64,000 nt of DNA from Cannabis sativa (Eukaryota > Streptophyta > Magnoliopsida > Rosales > Cannabaceae), in contig NC_083602.1 in NCBI RefSeq assembly GCF_029168945.1, positions 65,058,600-65,122,599 on the forward strand, given 5' to 3'. The notes beneath the pieces were generated by a model. It had not been told where the DNA came from and made no database searches. It saw nothing but the letters and a program-made list of their open reading frames with translations. Each line of letters starts with the position of its first letter. Within the stretch, counting starts at the first letter, position 1. Positions 1 to 11,934 of the stretch are shown here, in pieces. A program made the translations under genes and the position numbers.

Positions 1-520
1 TACAACTTTCCTTGAAAAGGTTAGGTGTCCTTGGTCAAACGGGTCCATTGGTCTAACAGTCACCTTTTGCTGGCCAGCTTGTGCTCAAACTCTGGCCGGC
101 CATACAAGCTCCTCCTGGCTGACCTATGCACTCTCTTTAGCTGGCCAAACATTTTTATTTAACTTCTTGATGGCTTGCTTAACTCCTCTCGCTGACGGTT
201 TTGTCATGCATTGTAAGGGTACTTTGTCTGCTATTGACAAGGCTATATTCCACATGTCCTCAATCTTGGCTTATCTGGACATGCCACATCAGATAGACAA
301 AATTTAAGATAACAATTCATAAGTCATATGAAAGAGAGAAATATATTATTTTAGTGAAAATAATATTTATTATAATCAAAATAATCGATTAATGAGAATT
401 AATCAATTATTATTTATTGGCAAAATAAATAATAAATCTTATTTGTATAAAAATGAGAAATTAATTTTTGGCTTTAAAACATGGTCCACACATAAGACCT
501 TAAACCACACATGTAGGGTG
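1..520. other. Left flank, no gene recognised
   Basis: No coding region is supported here. The first 300 bases are of mixed composition with several TGGCC-containing stretches; bases 300-480 are AT-rich. The last five bases before the LTR (521-525, ACATG) are the target-site duplication of element A. This may be part of an older repeat or unique host DNA. Confidence 0.5.
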
Positions 521-525
521 ACATG

Positions 526-2322
526 TGTTGGGATTTTATGCCCTAAATAAAACCCATTACAATCTAATCTGATTTGTTATCAATAAGAGTTTAGAAGTGA
601 TTTATGTTAACATGTAGTTTTCATGTTTATGGTTTAATATATGTACAAAATCTGTTAAGTCCAGAATATATAGTCATTCACAATTACAGTGATGTCAACA
701 CAGTGGAATGTGATTGTGATTATATGATTCGAAAGACAAAGTCCCTGTTTCATCAGTGCATTGGATTTACACTGACGTGATAATCAGCGATGAAGTGTAC
801 TTACACTTTGCATAAGTGTTATGTTCTTTCCAGAACATTGGCAAAGTATACTAGCTTCGAATGTATGGAGTATACATTAGACTAGATCGATATTGATCTT
901 GGTTAAGATATTATAATACTTACCGTTGTATCTTTCCAAGTAAATATCACTAGTTGACCTTAGATCAAAAGATCTTAATCCTGATATGCTTAAGCTCAAT
1001 CTCAGGAGTGTTATTCATGTTCTTTGATTTGTTAGTTAAACCTACTTTTGGGTCAGGGTGATACGTACATTTTGGGAACATGATAGTATGATTGAGTGGG
1101 AGCGCTAAACATAAATATGTAATTTATAGCTTCTATAAGTATTTAGAAGGTAAGTGATGATTTCCTTCGAGCTTAGCTAAATTGATGTAAATGGAAGAGC
1201 TCTTGTTTCAGTGATTATATTTTAGTTCACTAAAACATCATTTACAGGTAGCTAAGTGTTTTAAGGATCAAAATACATTGAGAGGTGAAACGGTAAATTT
1301 GTCCCTACTCGGTGTAAATCATCTATATAGAGGATCTTTGACCATTGAGATTATAACGATGGTTAAATGTGATAGCGTATCTATATTGTGGAATATATAG
1401 AGCGTTCTATATGACTGAGAGTGCAATTCCAAGCTCTAAGAGTGGATGCAACGAGGAATTAATAAGTTAGTGAATTTACTCGGTAAATTCTATTTCAGCT
1501 TATTGGAAGCTCAGTAATATAGGCCCATGGTCCCCATTCTAGTTGAGACCATACTGCTTATAAGACTTAGATAATTGATTTTAATTAATCAATTATAATT
1601 CTAAAATTATACTATGTCTAGTTTATGAATTTTCACTAAGCAAGGGCTAAAAAATTGTGAAGAAAAGAGATTCTAGGTTTTATTTATTAATTGGAAGACT
1701 TTATTATGTCTAATTAATAATTATATTAAATGACAATATTATTTAATAATTTATTTTAGTTATTAAATAATTAGTTTTGGCATTTAAGTGGTTAGAATTG
1801 GAAAATTGGCGTTTTTGAGAAAATAGAAATGCAAATTGTCAAAATTGCAAAATACCAAGTGGGGTCCATTAACTCTATGGCCGACCACTTGATGAGGCTT
1901 TTTTCAATTACTATTTTCATTATTTTAATGCCAAGTAATTGCTAACCTAAACCTAGTGGTTACCTATAAATAGATAGTGATGGCTCACACTTAACAAGAG
2001 ATTGAAAATCAAAAAATTTTGCCTTCAGAAAAATTGAGCGTCCTATCCTATATACTATAGCCGAATCTCTCTCTCCCTCTTTTCTTCTTCAATTTTCAAA
2101 AACCTTGAGTGATAGAGTAGTGCCCACACACATCAAGTGGTATCTCAATCATAGTCTGAAACATTGTGAAGAATCCAAACTGAAGAGAAGGACATTCGGG
2201 CTCAAATCTTGGTGATACTCTGCGACAGAAAGGATACAAGGGTTAGAGATCTGAGTGGAAGAAGACATATTATTCCGCTGCAACCACTGTAAATCTAAGA
2301 TCCTGGTAAAATATTTCCAACA
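526..2322 (+). repeat. 5' LTR of element A
   Basis: TG...CA termini. It aligns along its length with the 3' LTR pieces at 27326-27542, 37676-38654 and 39884-40568. About 84 bp present in the 3' LTR (around 40456-40536) are missing after 2290; the deletion is bounded by a short GTAA repeat. It shares blocks with the B/D/G LTRs, such as the stretch around 1050-1085 that ends in TACATTTTGGGAACA. Confidence 0.93.
1964..1973 (+). promoter_or_regulatory. LTR TATA box, element A
   Basis: CTATAAATAG lies about 360 bp before the LTR end. It is followed by a pyrimidine-rich transcript-leader region, as expected for the U3/R boundary. The same box occurs at matching places in the other copia LTRs of the window. 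Confidence 0.6.
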
Positions 2323-2324
2323 AT

Positions 2325-2342
2325 TGGCCTCAGACCCATGGT
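2325..2342 (+). other. Primer-binding site, element A
   Basis: TGGCCTCAGACCCATGGT starts two bases after the LTR. It resembles the plant initiator-Met tRNA site (TGGTATCAGAGC...) but has CC in place of TA, a change shared by every copia element here. Confidence 0.75.
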
Positions 2343-4484
2343 AATTGATTTACTTTCAAGAAATTTGGACTTAAAACGATTTGTGTTTGATTTGGATGGT
2401 TTCATGTTGATCTGTGTGTTATATGATGATTGATTGATGCTTGAGAAATTTTATGAAAACTAATTGAATTTTCGTTTCTGGAATTATTTTTGTTAGATAG
2501 TTTGGAAAAAATTAAGCAATTCACTTTTTCACAGAACTTAATATTAAATAGGAAAAAATCAGGGTGACATCACTCACCCTACGCTCGCGGATCCCCTGGT
2601 TCCTCGGACGCGTGTGGCTTCGGACAACTTTGTGTCCGAGTTCTCTCGGTTAGGACAGGGTGACATTGTCTGAAGACCACCCTGGGCTTGCGCGGAGCGG
2701 CTGCATGCAGCCTCCTGCGCCGTGTCCTCTCGGTCAGGCCCCCCATCTTGTGCGTGTGGCATACTTGCATACTGTCCGTACCACTTACAATTTTTTTATT
2801 TTCTTCAATTTTTCATGCTATTTCATGGAATTAACTTCCAATTTTTTGTGTAGTTTTGTATTTTGATTTTTACTTTTCAAATTTCAAATCTAATTATCAG
2901 AATCAAAGTAATTGGATTTTTTTAAAAAAATAATTTAAGATATTAGTGTAATTTGAACTTGAAAATAGGTAAATATCTATCTTTTTTTTTGCTTAATTAT
3001 TTATCTTATTTTTAAAATTTGATTATTTTATCTTATTTTTAAATTTAAGGTAAGATATTTTTTTTTTTTTAAATATTCTATTTTTTTTTTTAAAATAAAT
3101 TGACCTTATTTAAATTTAAAATAAGATTGTTATAATCATGATATTTTGAGTAGAAATAAAATATTATGCTAACTTTTAAATTTTGTTATTTTTTTTATTT
3201 AAATTAAATTATAAAATCAGAAAAAGGATATTAAATTATCATTTTATTTTATTGAATATTTAATTTATAAAATAACATGAAATTTAAAAGATAGTTAGCA
3301 TTTTTTTTTTAAATGATATTTAGGTTAGTTAAAACCTAATTTTTCAAAATTGTAAGTTTAATTTTAATTTTTTTTATTTAAAAACCGAAAATATTTTTTT
3401 ATTATTTATTATTTTTTCGAATTTTTTTTAATAAATTAATTAATTTAAAATTAAAATAAATCCTACATCCAACTATCCAGTTCAACTTGTTGCAGGAGTA
3501 TGTGTTTTAGCTTGTGTGTAAGTTTTATAAAACCTATTATTGCTTGATCTAAATTGCCATGGTTAACTTGTTGACAGATCCAATGATCTGATTTTAACTC
3601 ATGGTTCAATTGTCAATAGGTCAAGTCAATAATTTGTAACAGGTAAATTTTACATTCTTCTTTCATTTGTGTATGACCTAGTAACATGATAGGATCCATC
3701 CAAATCTGTGTTGTGTGAGCCTATATGTTTACTTTATGTTTAGATGCATATAGGTTGTTCATTTAATTTTTAATTAAGATGAACTAGGTTGCTAAATAAA
3801 ATGTCACACCATGATAGATTTTATTTAGACCCATTTAGTTTTTGGGCCTATTCAATTAATAAAAATTATTTATTTAAAGGTTAAATTCCTCTCCTTTGGG
3901 CCTTGTGTGAGAGTTAGGGGGCCAATAGTAGTGGGTACGACATACTGGATCCAGCCCTCCCTCACATGAACTACCCCAATTGTGAAGGCCCATTTGCCTT
4001 ATTTAAATAATTGTATTAGGTTAATTATATTAGTATAACTTAATTAAAATTGAATTAGCAACATAATTAACTTTTAAAATATATGAAATTTATTTTTCAT
4101 TTTAATATTTTAAAGTTAATTTTAGAATAAACACTTAAATAATTGAAATATATTCTAGATAGTTATTTCTAGTACTAATTATTTTTTAATATTAATTAGG
4201 AAAATAACTTAGATTAATAATTAATTTTGGATCAATTTAAGTAAAGTATATTTTCCTAGTATTAGACTAGAATTAATAATTAAGTTTCATCTATACTTAA
4301 TTATTTATTTCTTGAATTTAATACATTTAATTAAATTAAAAATTAAATATCTAAGTTGATTTTCATCATGATACTTAAATATTATTATTTTCATGGTATT
4401 TAATAAAATAGAAAATTATTTTAAGTTGGAATTTTTTTTAAATTTCATAACAACTTAAGTTTGAATAATTTTCAAAATATATAT
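2343..4484 (+). other. Element A leader, left part (non-coding)
   Basis: AT-rich non-coding leader, collinear with element B positions 15931-18300. It includes the block around 3465-3500 (CTACATCCAACTATCCAG) and the block around 3880-3990 (GGGCCTTGTGTGAGAG). A GC-rich patch at about 2560-2770 has no counterpart in B. Short ORFs within the patch are not supported as genes. Confidence 0.7.
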
Positions 4485-4493
4485 TTTATTTTA

Positions 4494-4832
4494 GGGATAA
4501 TTGCGGCAAAAGTCCCCAAAAACTTGAGGTTGATGCCGATTAGTCCTCAACCTCAAAAATTGGCGGTGAAAATACCCAAGGTGGAAAAAGTTGTTTGTCC
4601 GTTCATACTCAGTCCGTTAGTGAGACTAACGGGACACGTGGACGCACCAGATTTAATCCCTTTTTTTTTTAATTTTCCCCTAAAATATAAAAGTATTAAC
4701 TAAAAAAAATTAATAAAACCTAAAAAAATAAATAAAACAAATTAATATAACAAATTAATTCAAAACCTGAAAACATTTCAAAAAAAAAAAAACTTCATTA
4801 CAGAAGTAAAAACCAAACACAGTGAACACGAA
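4494..4832 (+). repeat. MULE left terminal inverted repeat
   Basis: About 339 bp matching the complement of 10792-11141 with few differences, mainly in homopolymer lengths. It contains the palindrome-like stretch TTAGTGAGACTAACGG at about 4617-4632. It ends about 200 bp before the transposase start codon and probably serves as its promoter, as TIRs do in MuDR. Confidence 0.92.
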
Positions 4833-5029
4833 ATCGAGGCCCTCTGTCCACACCCAAACCCTAATCACGAATTTGAAACTAAATCCCTCAAAATCGAAGG
4901 CGAACACTGTGTATCCATTAAAATGTAGTCATTTTTTTGAATATTGACCCCATTCGAAGAGCATTCCTAAGCTAAATCCCTAAAGGTTGAAGATACAGCA
5001 AAGGAGGTCCCCAAAAAACCAGTCGTATA

Positions 5030-8000
5030 ATGGAGGAGGACGATGGTGAAGGTACAATCCCATTTTTCATTTCCTTGCTTATTCATAGTTTATTATGTAA
5101 TTTTAGTGAAGAAAAATGGTTTGCAGTAAATTTTTTGTCTATGGTTTTACTGAGAAATGGTTTGTAAGTTTTACTGTGTATTTTTTTTTTCCATTTCCCA
5201 TTCACTGTATGAAAAAAGTGTGTAGATGATGGCAGTTTGATATTTATATAGGGTTGAGTATAATGTGTTAGGTGTACACATTTAATTGATCTATATTGTT
5301 TTTGTTGGGACATGATAAAGTTGGTATTAAACTATTTTTCAATGTTGTGTGGGGTATAGGCTTTGACTAGTGAGCATGTGAGCATGTGAGCATCTTTGCA
5401 CATAGTTTTAGGCTCTATGTCATCAACTTTATTGTAAATTGGCCTTGGTTTGTTGCTGGCAGGTTTGTATTTTAGTGTGAATATGCACCATGGGGGTTCT
5501 TGGTGCACTAGAAATGGGTTGAAACACTATGTGGGTGGCACTACAACCGAGTTTGATAAGTGCCATACAGATTTCTTCAACATGATGGAACTTGAAGGGA
5601 TGCTTTTGCAAGTACAGTGGTGTCATGGTTCCCCTCTGTATTTCTGGTTTAAGCCTAAAGACAAAGAACTACATGATGGATTTGAGCTTAAGACTGACAA
5701 GGATTTGTTGGCTATGTTTGAGGACATGAGACAAAAAAGATATAGGAAGGTGGATGTTTATGCTGATTTATCTGGAACTTTTGGAGGCAACAATGGTGAA
5801 TTAGCAATTGTGCCTGTTGATGCAAATGTCAGTGTTGAGAATACACCACCTGCTGGAAGTAAGCTGAAAAGATGCATAATAGAGGAGCTACCAGATGATG
5901 CAAATGTGATTGTTGATGCTCGGGTAAGTGCTAGACCAGATGACTATGTTATGTCCAAAGCAGCAATGAGGGATGTTGAAGAGGAATTGGCAGAGAATTT
6001 ACAGGATTCCAGTGGTGATTCTGATGATGGGGTTGATGAGTTTGTTGTGTACATGCCAGATATTGACATGCCAGAGTTTGACATGGAAGATGGTGTTGGA
6101 GGAAGTGATGAAGACACTGATTCTAGTGTCCAAATTATTGAGACAGTGGTGGATATTGAGTCTGACAATGAAGGCCCAACAGAGGAAGCCCATTTACACC
6201 CCAATACCCAAACACATGCCCAAAACATATTTGAAACACCATCCAAACCAGAAAAAGCCCAAACCAGTAAAAGAACACCAAAAGCCAGATCCCAAGCACA
6301 AGGCAAAACTGGCCATTTAAATCCCTGCACATCACCCAATAGAAGGTCCCAATTAACATCCAAAACACAACCTCCAACCAAGAAAAAAAGTTGCCAGACT
6401 GAGCTGTTCCAATCACCCAAAAGTAGGTCAAAAACTCCATCCAAAACACCACCCCAAACCAGGAAAAACAAAGGGCAGTCAGACCTCAACAAATCACCCC
6501 AAAACAGAGCTCAAACAACATCTAGAACTAGGAAAGGAGAGGGTTGTTCGAGAACACCACAAACCAGATCCCAAAGAGCTTCTACAACACCTCAAAACAG
6601 TCACACATTAGCCCAAACACCACCCTGTACCAGATCCAGTAATGTATCTCAAACACCACCCCAAACCAGATCCAAAAGTGTATCTCGAACACCAGCTCAA
6701 ACTAGACAGAGAGTAAGAGAAACACCATCCAAAACACCAACCCAAACCAGAAAAAGACCAAGAGAAACACCAACCAAAACACCAACCCAAAGCAGAAAAA
6801 GAGGAAGAGAAACACAAACCAAAACACCAACCCAAACCAGAAAGAGACCAAGACAAACACCATCCAAAACACCAACCAAGAAGAAAAAAAACCAATCAGT
6901 GGAAGAGGAAGATTTTTTGGAAGAGGAATATGCTGCAGATACCCAAGATCCTGAATTAGCAGAAGAAGGAGCAGCTGACCCTAGCCAATGGTGGGGGTCA
7001 GTCAATGATCTATGCAGTCAAGCTTACCAAGATGATGATGATGGTGGAGGATATGAAGAGGATGATGATTTGGTCAGCTTGGTTAGTGATGAAGAAGATG
7101 GACCAGTGCTTAAAAAGAAACACATTGAGTTTGATCCACACTTCAAGCCTGAGAACATCAAGTTTGAGTTGGGAATGGAATTCCCTACTGTTGAGCACTT
7201 GAGGGAAGCATTGAAGGAGCATTTCATCAGCATTGACAGGCAGTACAAGTATATTCACAATGACAGGTTAAGAATTAGAATTGTATGCCAAGGAGAAGGC
7301 TGCAAATGGTTAATGTATGCTCGAAGGATGAGAGATGATTGCACTACAATGCGAATCAACAAATTTGAGGAAGAACACAACTGTGGAATTTTATGGGGGA
7401 ACAGGCTGGTAGATGCTAATTGGATTGCAAAAGAGTTCTTGGAGAAGTTCAGAGCAAATCCAGCCATGTCTTTTGGTGATTTCAAGAAAGCAAATCCTGA
7501 GGGTAAGTACTCCAAACTTTCCTCCTGGACTTTTTATCGAGCTAAGAACAAAGCAATGGCCAAGATACATGGAACTATTAAAGATCAATATGCTATTCTG
7601 CATGATTATTGTGCTATATTAGTGAAACTGAATCCTGGTAGCACAGCTTTCATCAGAACAAGCTTAATGGATGATGTAAGGTATTTCGAGAGGGTTTACA
7701 TATGCCTTGCAGCATGTAAAGCTGGTTTCAAGTTCTGTAGGCCCATCATCGGGTTAGATGGTTGCTTTTTGAAAGGGTATTGCAGGGGTATGTTGCTTGT
7801 AGCCATTGGTATAGATGCAAACAACAGCATGTTTCCTCTTGCATATGCTGTTGTTGAGAAGGAAAACACTGATAGTTGGACTTGGTTTGTGCAACTACTG
7901 AAAGAGGACCTGGATGTACAAGACACAAGATTGTTCACATTCATTTCAGACAGGCAGAAGGGGCTGGAAAGGGCTGTAGCAGAAATTTATGAAGGTTCTG

Positions 8001-9111
8001 AAATACGTTTTTGTGTTAGGCATCTTTATGCCAACTTCAAGAAGGAGTTCCCTGGATTGTTGTTGAAGCAACAATTATGGGCTTGTGCTAGAGCTACAAC
8101 AGTGGAAGAATTCAAAAGGAGAATGGATGAACTGAAGGAGACTAATGCAGCAGCTTTTGAATGGTTGTCCAAAAAGTCACCATCTGAATGGACCAAGTCC
8201 CACTTTAGGACTTTCAGTAAGTGTGATATGTTGCTAAATAATCTCTGTGAGAGTTTCAACTCAGCCATACTAGATGGAAGAGACAAGGCAATCATAACTC
8301 TGTTAGAGTATGTAAGATACTGGCTGATGGATAGAATGAGAAAGCAAAGAGAAAGTGTTAGTAAGTGGACAAAACCAGTTGGGAAGAGAATCTTTGATAT
8401 CCTGCAGAAGAATAGGAAGTTAGCAATGAAATGTCAGTGTACAAAATCTGTTGGAGGCTTGTTCCAAGTGACAGTGTCTACTGGCCAGGTGGAAGCAACA
8501 AATTTGGAGACCAAAACATGCTCTTGCAGAACTTATGACCTCACAAGTATTCCCTGTGGTCATGCATTAGCTTGCATATGGTATTCCAACCTCAGTGAGT
8601 ATGATTTTCTTGCTGAATGTTACAAGAAAGAAGCCTTCTTAGCAACTTATGAAGGGTCAATTGCACCTATGCCTGGTCCTGAACATTGGCCTAATAAAGG
8701 CTTGAATCCAATCCTTCCACCAGCAGAAACTGTTCTACCTGGCAGGCCTAAGAAATCAAGGAGAAGAGAAGTAGATGAACCTCCACCTGGTGCAACTAAA
8801 ATGAGGAGATTCGGGCAGTCTAACAACTGTTCTAATTGCAAAAAACCAGGCCATACAAAGACCACTTGCAAACAACCAGTACAGGAGAAGGTATATTATT
8901 TCATTAATGTCAATTAACTTTGTATTGATTTTTCCATGGTATATATATAACCTAACATTTATCATGGTATCAGGAACCTCCTCAGAAGAAAAAGATGGGT
9001 CGTCCTCCCAAAAAGAATCCAGATCCTCAAACTGTTAAGAGGAACATGAGGAGAACCAAGCAGCAACAAAGGGAATCAAGAAACACTCAACCACCATCAT
9101 CTGCAAATTAG
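5030..9111 (+). CDS. MULE transposase (MURA-like), three exons
   Basis: Predicted exons are 5030-5051, 5463-8890 and 8974-9111, with GT...AG introns and phase kept, giving 1195 residues. The start at 5030 is chosen because exon 1 joins in frame and lies just inside the TIR; a start at 5450 within the intron is the alternative. Domains in order: an N-terminal PB1-like region common in plant MULEs (about 8-107); a Thr/Pro/Lys-rich repetitive linker (about 250-485) then an acidic stretch (487-557); a MuDR-type zinc DNA-binding domain with C616, C621, H646, C648; a DDE catalytic core with D773 (GLDGCF), D837 (FISDRQ), the C858/H861 pair and a likely catalytic Glu at 889 or 890; a SWIM zinc finger C1027, C1029, C1039, H1041; a CCHC knuckle C1130, C1133, H1138, C1143; and an AT-hook GRPPKK (1159-1164) encoded by exon 3. 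It should cut and join the TIR ends in the nucleus. The frame is open throughout with all key residues visible, so activity is plausible. Confidence 0.93.
6670..6890 (+). repeat. Tandem coding repeat in the transposase linker
   Basis: Imperfect repeats of about 45 bp encode TPTQTRKRPRETPTK-like units. The whole linker from about 6190 is rich in Thr, Pro, Gln, Arg and Lys. It is very basic, followed at once by an acidic segment, and probably disordered. Confidence 0.8.
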
Positions 9112-9202
9112 TTGCTGCACTACTCAACTTTTGTATTTTATTTTGGATTATGTCATAGTAATTAAGGCCATATTTTGTGAACACCTTAGATGTCATATTA
9201 TT

Positions 9203-9409
9203 AGTAGTGAATGTTATGTTTTATGATCTTTTTTATCACATTGCCTAGTGCTTTGTGCTTTGATGACAGACTTAAAACATTGCCTTTGTGCATTTTTAAT
9301 GGTATCTGTAGTGAATGTAATATTGTATGATCTTTTTGATCACATTGCCTACTGCTTTGTGCTTTGATCACTAAATTAGAACATTGCCTTGTGCTTTTTT
9401 AAAGGGTAT
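9203..9409 (+). repeat. Direct duplication, ~105 bp unit, inside the MULE
   Basis: Two adjacent copies (9203-9307 and 9308-9409) each start GTAGTGAATG and carry TTTATGATC/TGTATGATC followed by CACATTGCCTA.TGCTTTGTG. They lie just 3' of the transposase gene, between the two convergent genes. Confidence 0.8.
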
Positions 9410-9611
9410 TGTCTTAATAGTTCAATATTTTGTTGTATGAAGTTCTTCATTACAGGTTTATATACTGTTTTTGTGATATTGCATTACCAAAAATCAAATT
9501 ACAGGTTTTGCTTCAAATGACATAGTTCTAATTGTACCAAAACTACAATTTCAGTAATGCATTGCCATATTGTCTGAAAAATACATTCCATTAACAACTT
9601 TTGTTGTACAC

Positions 9612-9805
9612 ACACCAAAACCAGTACCACATACTTGACAAAAATACATTCAATTAACAATGGCAATACAAGTGCCATGTCCATTACATAATACCATTAC
9701 ATATTGTACCAAAACCAGTACCAGTACCACATATTGTACCAAAAATACATTCCATTAACAGTGGCAATACAAGTGCCATGTCCATTACATAATACCATTA
9801 CATAA
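9612..9805 (+). repeat. Direct duplication, ~99 bp spacing, inside the MULE
   Basis: The segment 9641-9704 recurs at 9741-9805 with few changes (core GGCAATACAAGTGCCATGTC). A CCAAAACCAGTACCACATA stretch precedes each copy. It sits in the intergenic space between the convergent stop codons. Confidence 0.8.
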
Positions 9806-9837
9806 AATTGAAAATTGTCATTACATAGAGATTAGCA

Positions 9838-10696
9838 CTACTTCACCAGATAACTTACAAAAACAAATACACAAGTAATCATCAGAATTTTTCTCCAATT
9901 TCTCAGTACCCATATGTGCCCACAATCACAACCATGAACCTTTCCCAAATCTTGATTTGCTTGCAAATGTTCATTTGCTTCATACAACATCAATTGATCT
10001 TCAAGTTTGGTTATCTTTCTCAAAAGTCCTGGAATTATTTCTCTGCACCTTCCACGAGATTCAACATCCATCCATTCAAAGAACTTACATCCTCCATCAG
10101 CCTGAAAAAATAATGACAAATAACTATTGAGTGAACACAAGTGAAGACAGTTGAATTCAAGTGTATTACATATATTTGTACTTAATCTGGCTAAACCTTT
10201 CATTTGCTATATAAGCAAGCCAACATTCTGCAAACTTCAATTGCTCATTTTTAACTAATTTAATATATTTTGAAAGTAAAAGTAAAATATAGATGTCGTG
10301 GGATCAAGTAAAAGATCCATTATTCACAAAACACTGAATTTTCACAACAAAATACATATTATGTCTAACTTGATCATCTTCAAGTTAGTGTTGCTCTAAA
10401 GTTGAACAAACCGTGAAAAATAATATCGAAAGTTGAAAAATAAGTTGCTGCACGCATAAGGTTCTAAGTTCAATTTATATGATGTAGGGATAATTCAAAA
10501 ATTAAATCCTTACACTTGAAAATCTGCACCTCCTGAAACGACGACCTGGGTTTGCCTCTGATGTTCTTGAAATCCACAGGATACCACAGTAGCAATTTTG
10601 AGGTTCCCTTTCATGGTTTGAACCACCAGCTACTCTCAACCTTCTATTATTCACACCAGAACTACTGTACGAACCTTCCCCATCCATTCTTCTCAA
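9838..10696 (-). CDS. GRF-type zinc-finger protein carried by the MULE, two exons
   Basis: Predicted exons on the minus strand are 10696-10514 and 10101-9838, with a GTAAGG donor and a TTTTTTCAG acceptor, giving 148 residues. The splice joins the halves of a zf-GRF domain: C35 and C37 (CYCG), the NPGRRF-like motif (49-54), C56, then C66 followed by KFFEW. The fold is known to bind single-stranded nucleic acid. After it come a probable coiled coil (about 82-111) and a hydrophobic C-terminal segment (about 130-148) that looks like a membrane anchor. It is convergent with the transposase and starts about 95 bp inside the right TIR, so the TIR probably drives it. It occupies the place of mudrB in maize MuDR but shows no visible similarity to it. 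Small GRF proteins with this layout are widespread in plant genomes; their role is not established. The intron is inferred from domain continuity. Confidence 0.82.
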
Positions 10697-10791
10697 CCTT
10701 CGTCCAAGCTTCGTTGTTGTTAAGCTTTGTCCATCATCGTCGTTCTTAAACCTTCGACCTAGGGATTTAGGGATTTAGGTTTGATTTAGGG

Positions 10792-11141
10792 CTTCGTGTT
10801 TTTAGTGTGTTTGGTTTTTACTTCTGTAATGAAGTTTTTTTTTTTTTTGAAATGTTTTTCAGGTTTTAAATTAATTTGTTTAATTAATTTGTTTTATTTA
10901 TTTTTTTAGGTTTTATTAATTTTTTTTAGTTAATACTTTTATATTTTAGGGGAAAATTAAAAAAAAAAAAAAAGGGGATTAAATCTGGTGCGTCCACGTG
11001 TCCCGTTAGTCTCACTAACGGACTGAGTATGAACGGACAAACAACTTTGTCCACCTTGGGTATTTTCACCGCCAATTTTTGAGGTTGAGGAATAATCGGC
11101 ATCAACCTCAAGTTTTTGGGGACTTTTGCCGCAATTATCCC
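10792..11141 (-). repeat. MULE right terminal inverted repeat
   Basis: About 350 bp, complementary to 4494-4832. The GRF gene start codon at 10696 lies about 95 bp inside it. Confidence 0.92.
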
Positions 11142-11150
11142 TTTATTTTA

Positions 11151-11934
11151 TTTTATAATTCATTCTTTTCGAAATTGCATTTAATTATGCAAGATATTTT
11201 TTATTTTTTTTTTTGAAAAATAGATTAAAGTTTAAAATTAATTATTTATTTTAATTAATTTTGGATCAATTTAAATCAATGATTTTTTTATTTAATGATT
11301 AATTTAAAATAAATGAACTAAAATATATTATAGTTAGAAATTGAATTAATTAGTCAATGAAAGTCTCGATAGATATTATCTGTTTTTGCTTGAAGTATTT
11401 TTCTAGTAGTGTTTAATTAAATAGAAAATTAATATTAAAGTTGATTTTCATCATGATACTTAAATGTTTGAATTTTTCTTTATATTTAATTAAATAGGAA
11501 AATTATATTTTAGTTGAAAATTAATTTTTATTAATTTTGGACCAACATAAAATTAGAATAATTTTTCAGGATTTATTTTTATTTTATTTTAGAGCATTTC
11601 GAAAATTGTATTATTATATACTTTAATTTTTCGAAATGCAATATATATTTATAGAAAATTAAATTTGAGTTGCAAATTAATTTAAATTAATACAACTTAA
11701 ATTGAATAATTTTCTTAATATTTATTGAAAAATTATTACTAAGATGGAAATAATTCATTTTATTTTCATATCCATCTAAGTATAATTTTATAAATATTAA
11801 ATTAAATTTTATTTATAATTTTATTCTAAATTGGAAATTTTAATTAGATAAATATATATTTAAAATAAATATATTAAAATAAATATTAGAAGAAAATACA
11901 TTTTAAATAATGAGCTTTATTATTATTATTAGGT
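11151..11934 (+). other. Element A leader, right part (AT-rich, non-coding)
   Basis: Continuation of A's leader after the MULE, collinear with element B from about 18340 to 19130. It contains the repeated motif GATTTTCATCATGATACTTA near 11440-11460. No coding potential is seen. Confidence 0.7.

Larger units (their letters stand above)
4494..11141 (+). mobile_element. Mutator-like element (MULE), apparently complete
   Basis: The ends are long inverted repeats beginning GGGATAATTGCGGCAAAAGT at 4494 and ending with its complement at 11141. A perfect 9-bp target duplication TTTATTTTA lies at 4485-4493 and 11142-11150; 9 bp is the Mutator superfamily hallmark. The element is 6648 bp and sits in the leader of copia element A. 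It carries two convergent genes, a transposase on the plus strand and a GRF zinc-finger gene on the minus strand, each starting just inside one inverted repeat. The two-gene convergent plan recalls maize MuDR (mudrA/mudrB). The long, well-matched ends and open transposase frame suggest a fairly young and possibly autonomous element. Confidence 0.96.
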
